Assembly: GCF_900747795.2 (NCBI RefSeq) | Contig: NC_041396.2 | Coordinates: 38,774,674-38,838,673 of the forward strand | Origin: Erpetoichthys calabaricus | Taxonomy: Eukaryota; Chordata; Cladistia; Polypteriformes; Polypteridae | Length of the DNA stretch: 64,000 nucleotides | Reading direction: 5' to 3' | Part shown: positions 32,752 to 43,700 of the stretch, one piece after another | Layout of the letters: the number at the start of each line of letters is the position of its first letter | How positions within the stretch are numbered: position 1 is the stretch's first letter | Notes under the pieces: model-generated | Seen by the model: only the letters and a program-made list of their open reading frames with translations | Told to the model about the DNA's origin: nothing | Databases searched by the model: none | Position numbers and translations under genes: made by a program

Positions 32752-35310
32752 CTAAACAACAATAAATATTTCAGAACCTGAAAACATTTTTATTTATTTA
32801 TTTTTTTGAGTTTTGACATAGGATTTTTCAGCCAAAACAAAATACAAAAAACAGCACACAAAAGATTATAGATTCAAAACAAAAATGACATAAGAAAGCT
32901 GTATTAGCCTGGCAACTAGTCTCCCCTCATATATGACAGAAGCCATATTTTACTGATTTTTTTATGAATGCATTACAAAACGCTCAATGTATTAATGCAT
33001 GCATTTACAACACAACTTTCCGAAAATACAATGAATATTTTCTAACAGACAAGAGATGCAAGATTGTTTTTTTCTAATTGAATACAACTGCTATACTGCC
33101 TTGTAACAATTTCAAAATTTTATTAAAATGTACACATATAAATGTGCCTTTGCATTAAAAAAGCAAATAGCAGCTCTGAGTGGCCCAGCACTATAGAAAG
33201 ACAATATAAATATTCAAGTATGGTGATAATAGTTCGATCACATTCATTGCTTCATGCTAACCTTATTTAATAAAACTGTCACTTTGTAAACACAGGGTAA
33301 ACAATACGACCACTAAAACATATTTGAACTGGGGGATAATGTCTGCATTAATATTTCCAGATAAACACAAAGCAAACAGTTGCACCTTCTGTCACTGATG
33401 ATATTTGAAACTGTCTGCTGCTGAACTCTCTTGACGAATCAGTGAGGGACCACCAACACTAGCAGTGGGTGGGAAAGGTATGGGGGTTAATGGTTTCAAA
33501 GTAAATGCCATTACTCTCCAACATGTAGTCACCGTACATCATTTAATGTAGTATCCTTCTAATATACTGTAGTTCTACGTAGTTCATGTCTGCCAGATTT
33601 TACAAAAGCAGTTGTCCGAAATTAATGCAGCAATCACAACGCGACATGCTACACCTGTATAATAACCATCACAGTCAAAAGCAGAGAGAAAAAACAAGTT
33701 TATTTTACCAATACAGACAACAAACTTGTATATAAATCGATCGATCAATAGATAGACACATACACACAAATATAAACACCATCAAATTCTGTAGAATGAA
33801 AGGGCCAATGGATAAATAAAAATAAAATAGCCTGCCAAAAGTCTGACTGTACAAACGGAATACATGCTTGTATTTTACTAGTAGCTTCTTGATTTAAATT
33901 ACTAATTTTTAAATTTGACATCAAAAGCTTCACCTATCTTGACAAAGCCACATTTTAAGTATAGCAGAAAAATATACAAAAAGGTTTAATCAAAAAATAT
34001 AACCAGTAATTTAGAGCTGTTCATATGAAATAAACTAGTGCATATCCTTTCACACTGTATAAGGCAAATTACAAAAAAACAATTAAACTTAATTAAAAAT
34101 ACATTTTGTTACAGTTCTTCATAAACAAAAGTATAAAATACAGTGCATCATTTATTACATGACTCAGTGACACACCAAGTAAATGTGAGCTATATGCTGA
34201 AAATTGGAAATCGCGTTACACTGCTCTTCTGGTTTTTCGTGTGCCCTCACATTATTACTTCACAAAACAACAGCAAAAATCTACAAGTGACACATCAGTA
34301 ATTGCAGTAGATTCTCCTGATCAAAACAAGTTTAAGCAGATTACTATACAATGCTTCAATTGTGAGATATCCTCTAAATAACAGGAGGCACAAGGACATC
34401 TTTGGCAAATACCACCTCACATTTCTGTGTCATTAGCTCTGACTCAATAGGTCACACACCAGTAAACCTCATACCACTGGATGGTAGTGACTGTGATGTC
34501 TCCAACGATGTGTGCACTAAAAATGTTCTGACCCTGGATAGAAGGGAGGGGGACCCATGCTGCCATATGCTGTAATTACTTATTTCTTTGTGTTATCAAC
34601 ATTAAACAGGTATAGTTTACATACCAGGGTAGGTTTTTCACCTCCAAGTTGTTCCCGGACATTACTTGTGTATGAAATATACTGTATCAGAAAATAGTAC
34701 TGTGAATGCATGTTCCTAACCCCCCCCACCCATTCTCATTAGCAAAGAAAAAAAAAAAATTTAAACAAATGGTGCTAGTATCTTTCTTTTCCTTTCAATT
34801 TATAGGACAGGGTAGGATTCACAGTATTAAAGCATTTTGGTGGAAAAATAATGTCATGCTAAACATCTTCAAATGATTATGTGACTTTATGCAACTTTAC
34901 TTTCTTATTAACAGGAAAGCTCCCCCCACGATGTCCACTGTGAACAGAATATCCTTTACTCAGGAAAAGAATCTGCGATAAATTTATTACTTATTTCCTT
35001 TTACTGTCCTACAGTAAGTACTGTATACATCAGAAACACATAAGGCATAGTTTCTGAAATCTTAACCGTTGCTACTTGAAAGTGTTCAAATTTAGTAAGT
35101 TATCATTTTTTTTTCCCACATTTGCACCAGTGCCTCATAGATCCCATTTTAAATGCAAGAACAGGCACTGTCATTTAAAAAAAAAAAAAAAAAAAAAATT
35201 TTGACAGCAAGTTATTATATAACTTGATTGTGAAAAAATAAACTTGAAAAATTGTGTATTTATTCTTTAATACTTCACATATGAAAAGTGAGAACTACTT
35301 GAAAGAAACT
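32752..35310. other. LEMD2 intron 5, nothing recognised
   Basis: AT-rich intron between exons 5 and 6 with A-runs near 34748 and 35178. No recognisable gene or transposon. Confidence 0.4.
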
Positions 35311-35340
35311 TAACATTAAGTTCATTAAAAAGGGGAGGGG

Positions 35341-35361
35341 ATCTATCTATCTATCTTTCTT

Positions 35362-35395
<34 letters not shown>

Positions 35396-35396
35396 A

Positions 35397-35451
<55 letters not shown>
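35341..35451. repeat. (TATC)n microsatellite flanked by 30-bp direct repeats
   Basis: About 110 bases of TATC units with one TTTC patch. TAACATTAAGTTCATTAAAA plus AAGGGGAGGGG stands at 35311-35340 and again, with one change, at 35452-35481. The layout is that of a retroposed insertion consisting of tail only. Confidence 0.9.
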
Positions 35452-35453
<2 letters not shown>

Positions 35454-35491
35454 ACATTAAGTTCATTAAAAAGGAGAGGGGACTCACTAAC

Positions 35492-35571
35492 CGTATGCCA
35501 AAGTCTTTACGGCTTTGTAAGACTGTAAGAAGAGAATCATCCATTCTATCCAAGTACTCTGGGTAAAAAAC
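35492..35571 (-). pseudogene. lemd2: LEMD2 exon 5
   Basis: 80 bases, acceptor TTCTCCAG, donor GTTAGT. It encodes VFYPEYLDRMDDSLLTVLQS and RKDFGIR, corresponding to the human stretch ending SSNKDVGIW. A TATC microsatellite flanked by 30-bp direct repeats begins 11 bases past the donor. Confidence 0.85.
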
Positions 35572-35765
35572 CTGGAGAAGAAATTTGTATTTAGTATCTA
35601 CTCTGTACAACTATGTTACAAATATACTGCATAACAATTATAACTTCAATATGATATATTAAATTGTGCAAATGTCAGTGTTGAACTGTACATCTTCATC
35701 TTTGTTTAGTTCAGTATTAAAGTGTTCAAAATAATCACTTGACTAAATAGAAAAACATCACTCAC

Positions 35766-35842
35766 AGAAAAGTACGTTTTGATATCATCTAAACAAACAC
35801 ATTTGTTCTTCAGTTTTGAAGGATTGCCACACAGCAAATCGC
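35766..35842 (-). pseudogene. lemd2: LEMD2 exon 4
   Basis: 77 bases, acceptor TTATTTCAG, donor GTGAGT. It encodes GDLLCGNPSKLKNKCVCLDD and IKTYFS, matching CGNPENLKSKC in human LEMD2. The two cysteines are kept. Confidence 0.9.
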
Positions 35843-35939
35843 CTGAAATAAAACAAATTAAAATGTGATAAGATGTGATTAGTTAGCATAATGTAAGAAT
35901 GTATACATATATCAGAATTGAATTCAGCTACCAACCCAC

Positions 35940-36015
35940 CTGCCACCTCAGCAAGAAAGTTGTACAATTTGGACAGTAACTGCATTTGAAGCCTGTTTTC
36001 TTCTGCTGCACAAAA
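35940..36015 (-). pseudogene. lemd2: LEMD2 exon 3
   Basis: 76 bases after a long pyrimidine tract and AAG acceptor. It encodes FCAAEENRLQMQLLSKLYNF and LAEVAG, matching [20 protein letters not shown] in human LEMD2. Donor GTGGGT. The frame is clean. Confidence 0.9.
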
Positions 36016-37314
36016 CTTAAAAAAAAAAAAAAGCTATTGTGAGAAGATAATCTGATGTACGAATGATAAAGAATCAAATCTGAATCCTAAGGAATGTTGC
36101 ACATGTGGTCACCTCCGATTTGTGGAAAACCATATTAAATAATGCACAAACTGCTATCATTAAAACCAGTATTAGTACAAAATCATAAATCAGTTAAAAG
36201 GATATCAGTATTACCTAACTGTACAAGTTTTTTTTTTTATGCTTAAATATGATAGAAAATTTTTTGAACATATTTTATCTAGTGCTATTGAAAGTTGGGT
36301 GAAGCCTCTTAATTTCAACATTTCTACACTTGATAAACCTTGTTGGCTTCAATTACATTGCCATGTATTCCAAATATGATTTCTGGCATAAATAAAACTG
36401 ATCACATTTTAGTTTCAGAAAAAAAAGATAAAATCTTATGTGGATTTGCATTTTGATAGAATTCTGACAGTTAAAACTGAGATGGGATTTCTGAAATTGT
36501 ATTTTTTTTCTGCGTCAGTCTCCAGGTAGCACAGAGAGATCAACTTGAAATGAATAAGACTGGATGAAATATTTATTGAAATGTATTAATATTTCGAAAA
36601 TAAGCGATCCTTGTCACTGCTGACTCTTCTTCCTCATCCATGCACATCTTGGCACCGAGGAGAAAGTGAACACTGCCATCATATGAGTAACAAGATGGCC
36701 GACTCCATTCTTTGTATATCACATTATTTGTGTATTAAATTAACCACATTTTTTGATTACTGGGACCACAAAAGACTCTAGAAGTAAACATGTGAAAATT
36801 GTATTCTCTCTTCTATATTCTTTCTTGTTTATATAACTTACTAGCATAGTGAAACAGGCTTAATGGTACAATTGCAAGTCCGCCCGTTTCCATCTTGTCG
36901 TGCATTTATAAATCTATTTTCACCGAAGATGCCTTATATTCCTTTTTTTTGTATGTCTTGTTGCCTTTTTATTCATTGGACAGTCTAGCCCTCACAAACC
37001 TCTTTCTTTGTGCTTCTTGCCGCCTTTCTTTGTCAGACATTCCAGCCCGGTTATGGACATCAGACGACGTGACTAACTTGGCTTTGCTCATTGAACATCC
37101 TCATCATCTAGCGGACGGTGGATGGACTGACGTCATATCGCATGTATAGGGATACTGCACTACTGGCCTTAAAAGTGTTTTTGTTTTTTTGCATATCTGT
37201 CACTTCAGGTGTACACAAGTTTAAAAATGGCAAGATTTTGGGGGGAAAAAAAAAATCAGGATTTAATTTAGTTCTGTGGGAGAATAATAAACTATTCTTG
37301 AATGAATGGGCTCT
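36016..37314. other. LEMD2 intron 2, nothing recognised
   Basis: AT-rich intron between exons 2 and 3. No feature recognised up to the SINE/LINE tail relic at 37315. Confidence 0.4.
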
Positions 37315-37435
37315 TCATCCATCCATCTTTTAAATCCACTTATCCAAAGCAGCATCATGGAAAAGCTGAAGCCTATCCCAGTAAGCATTGTGCACAAGGC
37401 AGGAATAATCCCTGGACAGGAAGCCAGTTGACTGG
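37315..37435 (-). mobile_element. RTE-type SINE/LINE tail relic
   Basis: CCATCCATCTTTTAAATCCA, GAAGCCTATCCCAGTAAGCA and AAGGCAGGAATAATCCCTGG follow the reverse strand of a common fish RTE-derived tail. It is 5'-truncated and moderately old. Confidence 0.65.
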
Positions 37436-37613
37436 AAAATGTAAAAATTAAAAATGTACTGTTTGATTACAGCATTTTACAAAAGCATTATGGTTTCAAA
37501 CACACCTTCCCGGTACAAGGAGGTGTCCAGCAAAACTGGCCACTTCATATAATTCTTAAATTACAAATACGAATAAAATATTTCAATGCAAAAAAACTGA
37601 AAATAAAACTTAC

Positions 37614-37654
37614 CGAGTCCTTTTTGCCCTTGCAGTCCACCGCCAACAACTGAA
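37614..37654 (-). pseudogene. lemd2: LEMD2 exon 2
   Basis: 41 bases between acceptor TTCTTTTAG and donor GTAAGT, encoding QLLAVDCKGKKDS. This matches MKLLPVDCERKTDE in human LEMD2, just after the first membrane helix. Confidence 0.85.
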
Positions 37655-37904
37655 CTAAAAGAAAACAAAAGATGACCTTAAAGTCTGATTTAATATTTTC
37701 AACCTGAATACTGCTGCTATAAAAACAGTAAATAAAATTATGGTAACTGCTAGCATGTCAGAAATTTAATTTCAGTGCTGACACGAGTCCTTTTTCTGTT
37801 TTTTTTTTTTTTTTTACACCTGTGGGAAAAACACAAACAGAACAACATGCATCTCGTGTCTTGCAAAAGTATTCATTCATTAATATTCTATCCTATTTAC
37901 AAGA

Positions 37905-38080
37905 AGGCTGTGCACATCCAGGGAGCACAGACTGGAACCAGACATGATGGACAAGGTGCCAGTCCATCACAGGACATATTTACAGACAAACCCACACTAA
38001 CAGAACAATTTAGAGTTCCTATAGTGTGGCTATTGCTCTCTAATTAACTACCAAACAGAGCACAGGCCAAGATCAGCAAA
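37905..38080 (-). mobile_element. Second, older RTE-type tail relic
   Basis: GGTGCCAGTCCATCACAGG and CAAACCCACACTAACAGAAC, then an A run. Same family layout as 37315-37435 but more diverged. Confidence 0.5.
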
Positions 38081-38457
38081 AAAAAAAAAAAAAATCTCCA
38101 CTATGCAGACTCCAAAAGTATAATGTTATATTATATTTGTTTACATTATTTTTGTTGTGCTTTCAAACACACCGAGTTTAAATTTCTTTTGAAACTTTCA
38201 TTGCCCGATAAGATTACAGTAAAAGAATTAATATAGATGAATAGAATGATTTAGTTCTGAAATCAGATCTTACATAAAAAGATGTGAGATTCATGTCAAG
38301 AAAATGGCAGGGTGACAAATTTAATAAAGATGCAACAAATCAATTTATTTTTGAACATGGTGAACGTTTGCAGAACTTAAAGATAAAATACAAACAGCAT
38401 CAATGTGAGAAGCCCCTCTTATAAAGTCATATGTGCATACTACACACTGTGTATATA

Positions 38458-39432
38458 CGAGGTGTGTCTATTAAATAAGGTGACTGTGATTCCACCTAGT
38501 AAACAAAGCAGTGAGAACCGGTTAGAACTGCATGCGCGGTGACCTTGAACATGTCTGAACCTGCATGACAGGCAGCAACACTCTATGATGTTCTGTTGAT
38601 TGTGAGTCGCCATTTAGTTTGGTTGTGTTTTCTGTAGTGTGCTGAAAAAATGCTACGTTTAAAAGTTGTGCAAAGATGGTCCCACAGGTTCTCACCCTAG
38701 AGCAAAAAGAATGTCACAAGGAATGTTGTGTTGACATTCTGCAGCAACTTGACGTAGATCCAAACCTGTTTCATAAAGTAATCACTTGTGACGAAACCTG
38801 GATCTTCCAGTATGATCCCGAAACCAAAAGGCAGTCAATGCACTGGAAAACACCGTCATCACAAAGGATGAAAAACGCTTGTCAAAGCAGGTCAAAATTC
38901 AAAGCCATGCTCATTGTGTTTTTCGATATCAAGGGTGTAATTTTGGAAGAATGGATTCCAGAAGGCACAACAGTTAAGCAGCTTTATTATAAGGAAGTTT
39001 TGATAAAGCTGAGAGAAAAAAATCAGAAAAATGTGGGAAAATGGTTTCATTCTTCACCAGGACAATGCGCCTGCTCACACAGCACATTCTGTAAAGCAGT
39101 TTTTGACCGACAAGCACATTACTACACTTGAACATCCTTCATATTCACCCGATTTAGCACCGTGCGACTTTTACCTTTTCCCAAACATTAAATCAGTGCT
39201 TAGTGGGACACGTTTTGAGTCAGTTGATGCTGTAAAGAAGAAAACGGCGCATGTGTTAATTTCTGTCAGCTGTTTTGATTTGCTCCATGCCTTCAACCTG
39301 TGGAAAACAAGACTGCAGCAATGTATTCGTGCAAATGGGGAGTATATTGAACGGGACAAGCATTCAATTTGTAATACATATAAATAAAGGTGAGTTATTT
39401 AATCAGTCTTGTTATTTAATAGACACACCTCA
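38458..39432 (+). mobile_element. Mariner transposon, internally deleted
   Basis: 975 bases with TA at both sides (38456-38457, 39433-39434). Terminal inverted repeats share GAGGTGTGTCTATTAAATAA. The transposase remnant reads VPQVLTLEQKECHKECC, then HKVITCDETWIFQYDPETKR with the first catalytic Asp and, after a frameshift near 39030, HQDNAPAHTAHSVKQFL and HPSYSPDLAPCDFYLFP with the second and third Asp of the DD34D triad. The N-terminal DNA-binding half is missing (full-length mariners are about 1.3 kb). It lies in LEMD2 intron 1. Confidence 0.93.
38676..39387 (+). pseudogene. Mariner transposase, frameshifted
   Basis: Two overlapping frames, 38676-39131 and 39031-39387, together cover the catalytic domain. 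A frameshift lies around 39030-39050 and the N-terminal 120 or so residues are deleted, so no active enzyme is encoded. Confidence 0.85.
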
Positions 39433-39434
39433 TA

Positions 39435-40363
39435 CATATTTGAAAAATTGACCAAATGGTAAAAAATAACTACTGCTTAAAAGATCATTTCACCACTGGG
39501 CCCAGTCACCTACTGCACTAAAATGTCACTGCATAAAGAGGACTATTTTACGGACACATAACAATTAATCAGATGTGCAAGCATACACAAATGAGACCAG
39601 TAAACCCTTTAAAATATGGCACAGCTTCCCAGCTTTTCAGGCAGAAGTTATGAAAGGTGAAAACGGGAAAAGCTGCCGAGGCCTCCATAATGGGACAATG
39701 ATAAATTTTTCCTTGATTTATCTCTCTGCCCCACAGTTTAAAATTACAAATCAAACAATTTGGACGTGATTAAAGCACCCGTTGCAAACTTTAATTTAAG
39801 GATATTCGCATACATTTTGGCCACACCATGTAGAAATGACAGCACTTTCTAAACACGGTCCCCGCAATACACGGAATCAGAGATTTGAAGACAACTCTAA
39901 GTGGTTTCCTATGTCAGCCGTGGTTTGTGGCTGCAGGTTTTTGTTCCAACCAATTTCAAATTTTAATTGATCTTATTATTTAATTAGCTGGGTTTTTTTT
40001 CTTATCCTATTCTGCATTTAGGAAAAAGCAGAAATGTGATATTTGCTTTCATAACAAACATAAAAAGAACTGCTCTTCAGGAATAATGATCACATTCAGA
40101 TGCGAGAAACTGTCGGACCGCAATACTAACATTAAATTAACATTAATGACTTAAAATGTGTATGTAAGTAATTGTGAACTTGAAAGTATCTGTCCGAGGT
40201 TGGAGTGTTTTGTCTCCCATGAGACATTTAATGGAGTGCTGTGACAGACATTGGTGGGATCAACTTCCAGATATACTCTTGCGCCAGGTTTACCCAGATT
40301 AATAGGAACAAGTAGCGTTATTTTTAGCACATTACTTACTACACATGCATTTTATACAGACCT
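39435..40363. other. LEMD2 intron 1, nothing recognised
   Basis: AT-rich intron between the mariner and the GGGGCCTCATGTATAA element. Confidence 0.4.
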
Positions 40364-42635
40364 GGGGCCTCATGTATAAACGGTGCGTACGCACAGAAAT
40401 GTTGCGTACGAACCTTTCCACGCTCAAATCACGATGTATAAAACCTAAACTTGGCGTAAAGCCACGTACATTTCCACGGTAACTCATACCTTGGCATACG
40501 CAATTTCTCCGCTCGGTTTTGCAGACTGGCGGCACCCAGCGTCAAAGCAGTGCTACTGTTCCTGTGTGGTTACCCTTTCTTAGATCCACATCCACGGTGG
40601 CGGCTTTATCAAATACACTGAAATTAACCGCATATCGTTCATAAATTTAATGCATCTGATTGTAATTAACCTGTAACAATATAATGGTCCACAGAATGGT
40701 CAAACTACTGTTCCTGTGTGCTCATCCTTTCTTTCTTAGCTCCACATTCCTGACGCGGCTTTATAAATACACTGAAATTAACTGCATATTGCTTATTAGT
40801 GTAATACATCTGATTGTAATTAACCTGTAGCAATATAATGGGCCAGGGAATAGCCATAGTATTCAAAATACCATAACTGCTTTAGCGTTGTTACGCTCAC
40901 TGCATCTTGTTCTTCTTTTTGCTGCTCCTGTTAAGGGTTGCCACTGCGGATCATCTTTTTCCATATTACTCTCACTGCACCACTCGGAGTATTTATATCA
41001 CTGTATCCGAGTGTGAATCACAGCAGCAGCTGATCGGAAAGAGAATTATCGGTATACAGTTTCAAGTACACACTACCTCAACCACGGCAAAAAGCGTCAA
41101 AGCCTTTCCTGTACGGACCTCGCGTTTCAGAAACAGTTTCATCCCAAGAACTATAAACGCACTCAATCAGTCCATCAAGTGCTCCTTGTAGAACTGTTTG
41201 TACTTATAAGTAAAATCACCTCACTGTAAACTTGCACTACAGTTATAATATTGCACAACCTGCGCTACTTTATAAAGCGCGTATGATGACAATATCATTT
41301 TTAAGATGAAATGCAGCAAAATATGTTGCTTACAGTATACAGATAAAACTTCAACTTCATTTAAATAATCTGTATTGTTAATAAATAAACATGTGAGGAC
41401 ACGGTGCCGCAGCGTATAGCTGGTTCAAGGATAGCTCCTGCCTTGCGCTGTATTCTTGCTGGTGCTGACGCGACACTGGAAGGATAGACGAATAGAATAA
41501 TTAAACATGTACTACGAAGATATTTCAGTGCTCCTTAAAAGTTTTGAAGAATCGGCGTTCTAAGCTTACAAATGGCTTAACGTCTATTACAGAGCTGATT
41601 GTGTGGCGATTGGAGAAAGAAAAGTATGGACAGGAATTGGAGGTTTGAAAGAGACAGTACTTCTGTAATAAATTATTTCATCGAAGGTCGCACATGGTGC
41701 AGCAAGCCTCTTGCGTGAGATATGAACAATCACTGCGTCACCGTGTTCCCATGTTTAATAACATGCTTTCATTCCTATCATCATGAAAATGATATCACGT
41801 ATACATCTCAGTATTTTAATTATTCAGAGAGCTGTAATATCTCGAATGTAATGCATTCTGTGTCCTGTCGGAGAAAGAGAAAGAACGGAAGCACGTAGTG
41901 ATTCACACACATAGAGCACATAGAAGATCAAACACAGAACAAAGCATTTAACATGCTACTTGAGAAACTAGTAAAATAAACGATTTTAAGATGAAGTTTA
42001 TGATGTTCTACTTTAATGGCAAAATAAACTACGTGATTAAAGTGGAAATTTCGAGATTAAAGTTGACATTTCGTGCTTTTTTCCCACTGTGTGCCTATGT
42101 TTTTTGTTTGTACCCTAATACGCTTTCATATGACACTCAGACGGTGGGCCATGACTTGCCTTTTCACTGCGACTTTGATATGTGATTTCTTTTTTATTTC
42201 GGGCACTGTGCGACTTTGTGAATTTGATCTTTCGAGTTTTTCCGACACTCTGTCACTCGATCAACTTCTTTTGTTGATTATACCACTGTTTAAACCAACA
42301 AATAGTACGTTTTTTCCTTTGCCTCCACTTGGTATTCGCTGAAATTCTTATATTTTCCCCTATGCTTTTCCCATTGTCTTTTCACAGAAGGCTATTTATA
42401 TTGATTTGCATATTCAAAGAGGCGTAATTCTGGGAGGAGTTGGGGCGGGACAGAAGGCGCGTGCACGTGCGTTACTTTTCACGCTGATCGGGATTTATGT
42501 AGTGGAAGAACGTGAAATTTTGCGTGTGCACAGATTCCTGCATCTGGATTTTTCAGTGCGTACGCACAATCCCGCTTTTGTGCTTACGCCATGTTATAGT
42601 GTGAGTTCTACGCACGGTGTTATACATGAGGCCCC
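40364..42635. mobile_element. 2.3-kb inverted-repeat DNA element (GGGGCCTCATGTATAA family)
   Basis: The left end GGGGCCTCATGTATAAACGG with TGCGTACGCAC is mirrored at the right end (GTGCGTACGCACAATC inverted, finishing TTATACATGAGGCCCC). Inner parts match the split copy at 18125-18753/27020-27064. No transposase was recognised, so it is non-autonomous. I could not settle the superfamily: the ends could suit hAT- or Harbinger-like elements, and no convincing target duplication is visible. It ends 55 bases from the LEMD2 exon 1 donor. A 155-bp tandem duplication (40551-40860) and an L2-like fragment (40905-41330) lie inside. Confidence 0.75.
40905..41330 (+). mobile_element. Probable L2-group LINE 3' fragment inside the inverted-repeat element
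   Basis: VKAFPVRTSRFRNSFIPRTI (near 41100) and a 3' UTR with TTGCACTACAGTTATAATATT and GCGCGTATGATGAC resemble the end of L2-type LINEs. Weak, judged by eye. Confidence 0.4.
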
Positions 42636-42690
42636 TGGTGTGTTTAAATGTGGTTGTAATCTTAAAAAGAGAGAAAGTCATGCCACTTAC

Positions 42691-43203
42691 TGTTTTTGTT
42701 AACATCTCCAACTCTGACCTAAACCCACGGTCTTCACATAGACGAGCCATACCAGTAAAACGGCCAACCCTATGGTACAGGCAACCAGACATCTCGAAAG
42801 TTGACGCTCCAAAAACACATTACGCCGAGCTGCGTTTTGACAGCGTTCCTGCCAATCGGGCCTCCGGAGAGGTTCGGTATTAGTCGTATACCGCCAGGAT
42901 TGTTGCTCATACTGTTCCTCCCATTCATCGCTGTCGCCTTGAAAAGAGGGAGTCCTTGTACGAGTATGGGTTCGAATGCGTGAGCGAGTCCTGTGAAGGG
43001 GACTAGAGCTATTAGCCCGCTGTCATACGGCTGCTCCGTGTGGTTAAACGCCTGCTTCTGCGCTCGTGGCGTCCAGTAGCTCCGCGCCTTGCTTCTGGAG
43101 TTTGTTTTGGTATAGCTTTCGTGTACTATCTGAGATTGGACCTGGGCAAAATCCAAACGAATTTCAGCTGACGACGAAGTTCCTCATCAGAAAGGTAGGC
43201 CAT
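42691..43203 (-). pseudogene. lemd2: LEMD2 exon 1: LEM domain and first membrane helix, frame-broken
   Basis: From ATG at 43203 the frame reads MAYLSDEELRRQLK; an extra T then shifts to SFGFCPGPISDSTRKLYQNK, together a clear LEM domain (human LEMD2: [20 protein letters not shown]). After further shifts an Arg/Thr-rich stretch, DSDEWEEQYEQQSWRYTT and the helix LERQLSRCLVACTIGLAVLL with VWLVYVKT follow, matching LERWLSRLLLW...WVKMG in human LEMD2. The exon is CpG- and GC-rich like first exons of this gene. Donor at 42690 is GTAAGT. No single open frame covers it, so ordinary gene finders would miss it. Confidence 0.85.
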
Positions 43204-43566
43204 GATTGGACTTTCAAAAGGAAGCGTAATTAATGTTACAAGAAGTGCTCGACGCATCGGCATTTTGATAAGGTCGTGACAATTTTTTATTATAGTTAAT
43301 TAAGATGAAATAGTATTCACTGTATTCAGTAAATTATTTAAATGCTGCATAAGGAGGATGAACATTTTGGAGACGATTAAATAAATAAATAAATACGGAA
43401 ATAACTGAAAAGGACATTGAAATCGGACAATAAATTCTTACTAATAATAACATGAAATATGACAGGAGATAATTAAACATGTCACGAAATATATTATTTT
43501 TGTTGCTTTTCTCTTTACGCATTATTTAATTATTCTATCATTTATTTCAATGACAATATTTATCCC
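43204..43566. other. Upstream of LEMD2 exon 1, possible promoter region
   Basis: This lies immediately upstream of the LEMD2 start on the minus strand. I see no clear TATA or other promoter box. The right end carries the target duplication ATATTTATCCC (43556-43566) of the next SINE. Confidence 0.35.
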
Positions 43567-43700
43567 CTGCGGTGGGTTGGCACCCTGCCCAGGATTGGTT
43601 CCTGCCTTGTGCCCTGTGTTGGCAGGGATTGGCTCCAGCAGACCCCCGTGACCCTGTGTTCGGCTTCAACGGGTTGGAAAATGGATGGATGGATGGATGG
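43567..43700 (+). mobile_element. 5'-truncated SINE (RTE-tail family)
   Basis: CTGCGGTGGGTTGGCACCCT to GGGTTGGAAAATGGATGG, flanked by ATATTTATCCC at 43556-43566 and 43701-43711. It lies about 360 bases upstream of the LEMD2 start codon. Confidence 0.92.

Larger units (their letters stand above)
32634..43203 (-). pseudogene. lemd2: Partial LEMD2 gene (LEM domain nuclear envelope protein), exons 1-6
   Basis: Six minus-strand exons, 43203-42691, 37654-37614, 36015-35940, 35842-35766, 35571-35492 and 32751-32634, follow vertebrate LEMD2 in order and in phase. Exon 1 has the LEM domain and first membrane helix. Exons 2-6 give QLLAVDCKGKKDS, FCAAEENRLQMQLLSKLYNF, LLCGNPSKLKNKC, VLQSRKDFGIR and LVGEDVNAPVTAVEEIHCLE, matching the nuclear-envelope lumen part of LEMD2. 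LEMD2 sits in the inner nuclear membrane, binds the chromatin protein BAF through its LEM domain and helps nuclear envelope reassembly. The second membrane helix and C-terminal winged-helix domain are not found downstream, and exon 1 needs at least three changes of frame. I take it as a truncated copy, probably captured by the local duplication. It could still be transcribed. Confidence 0.85.
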
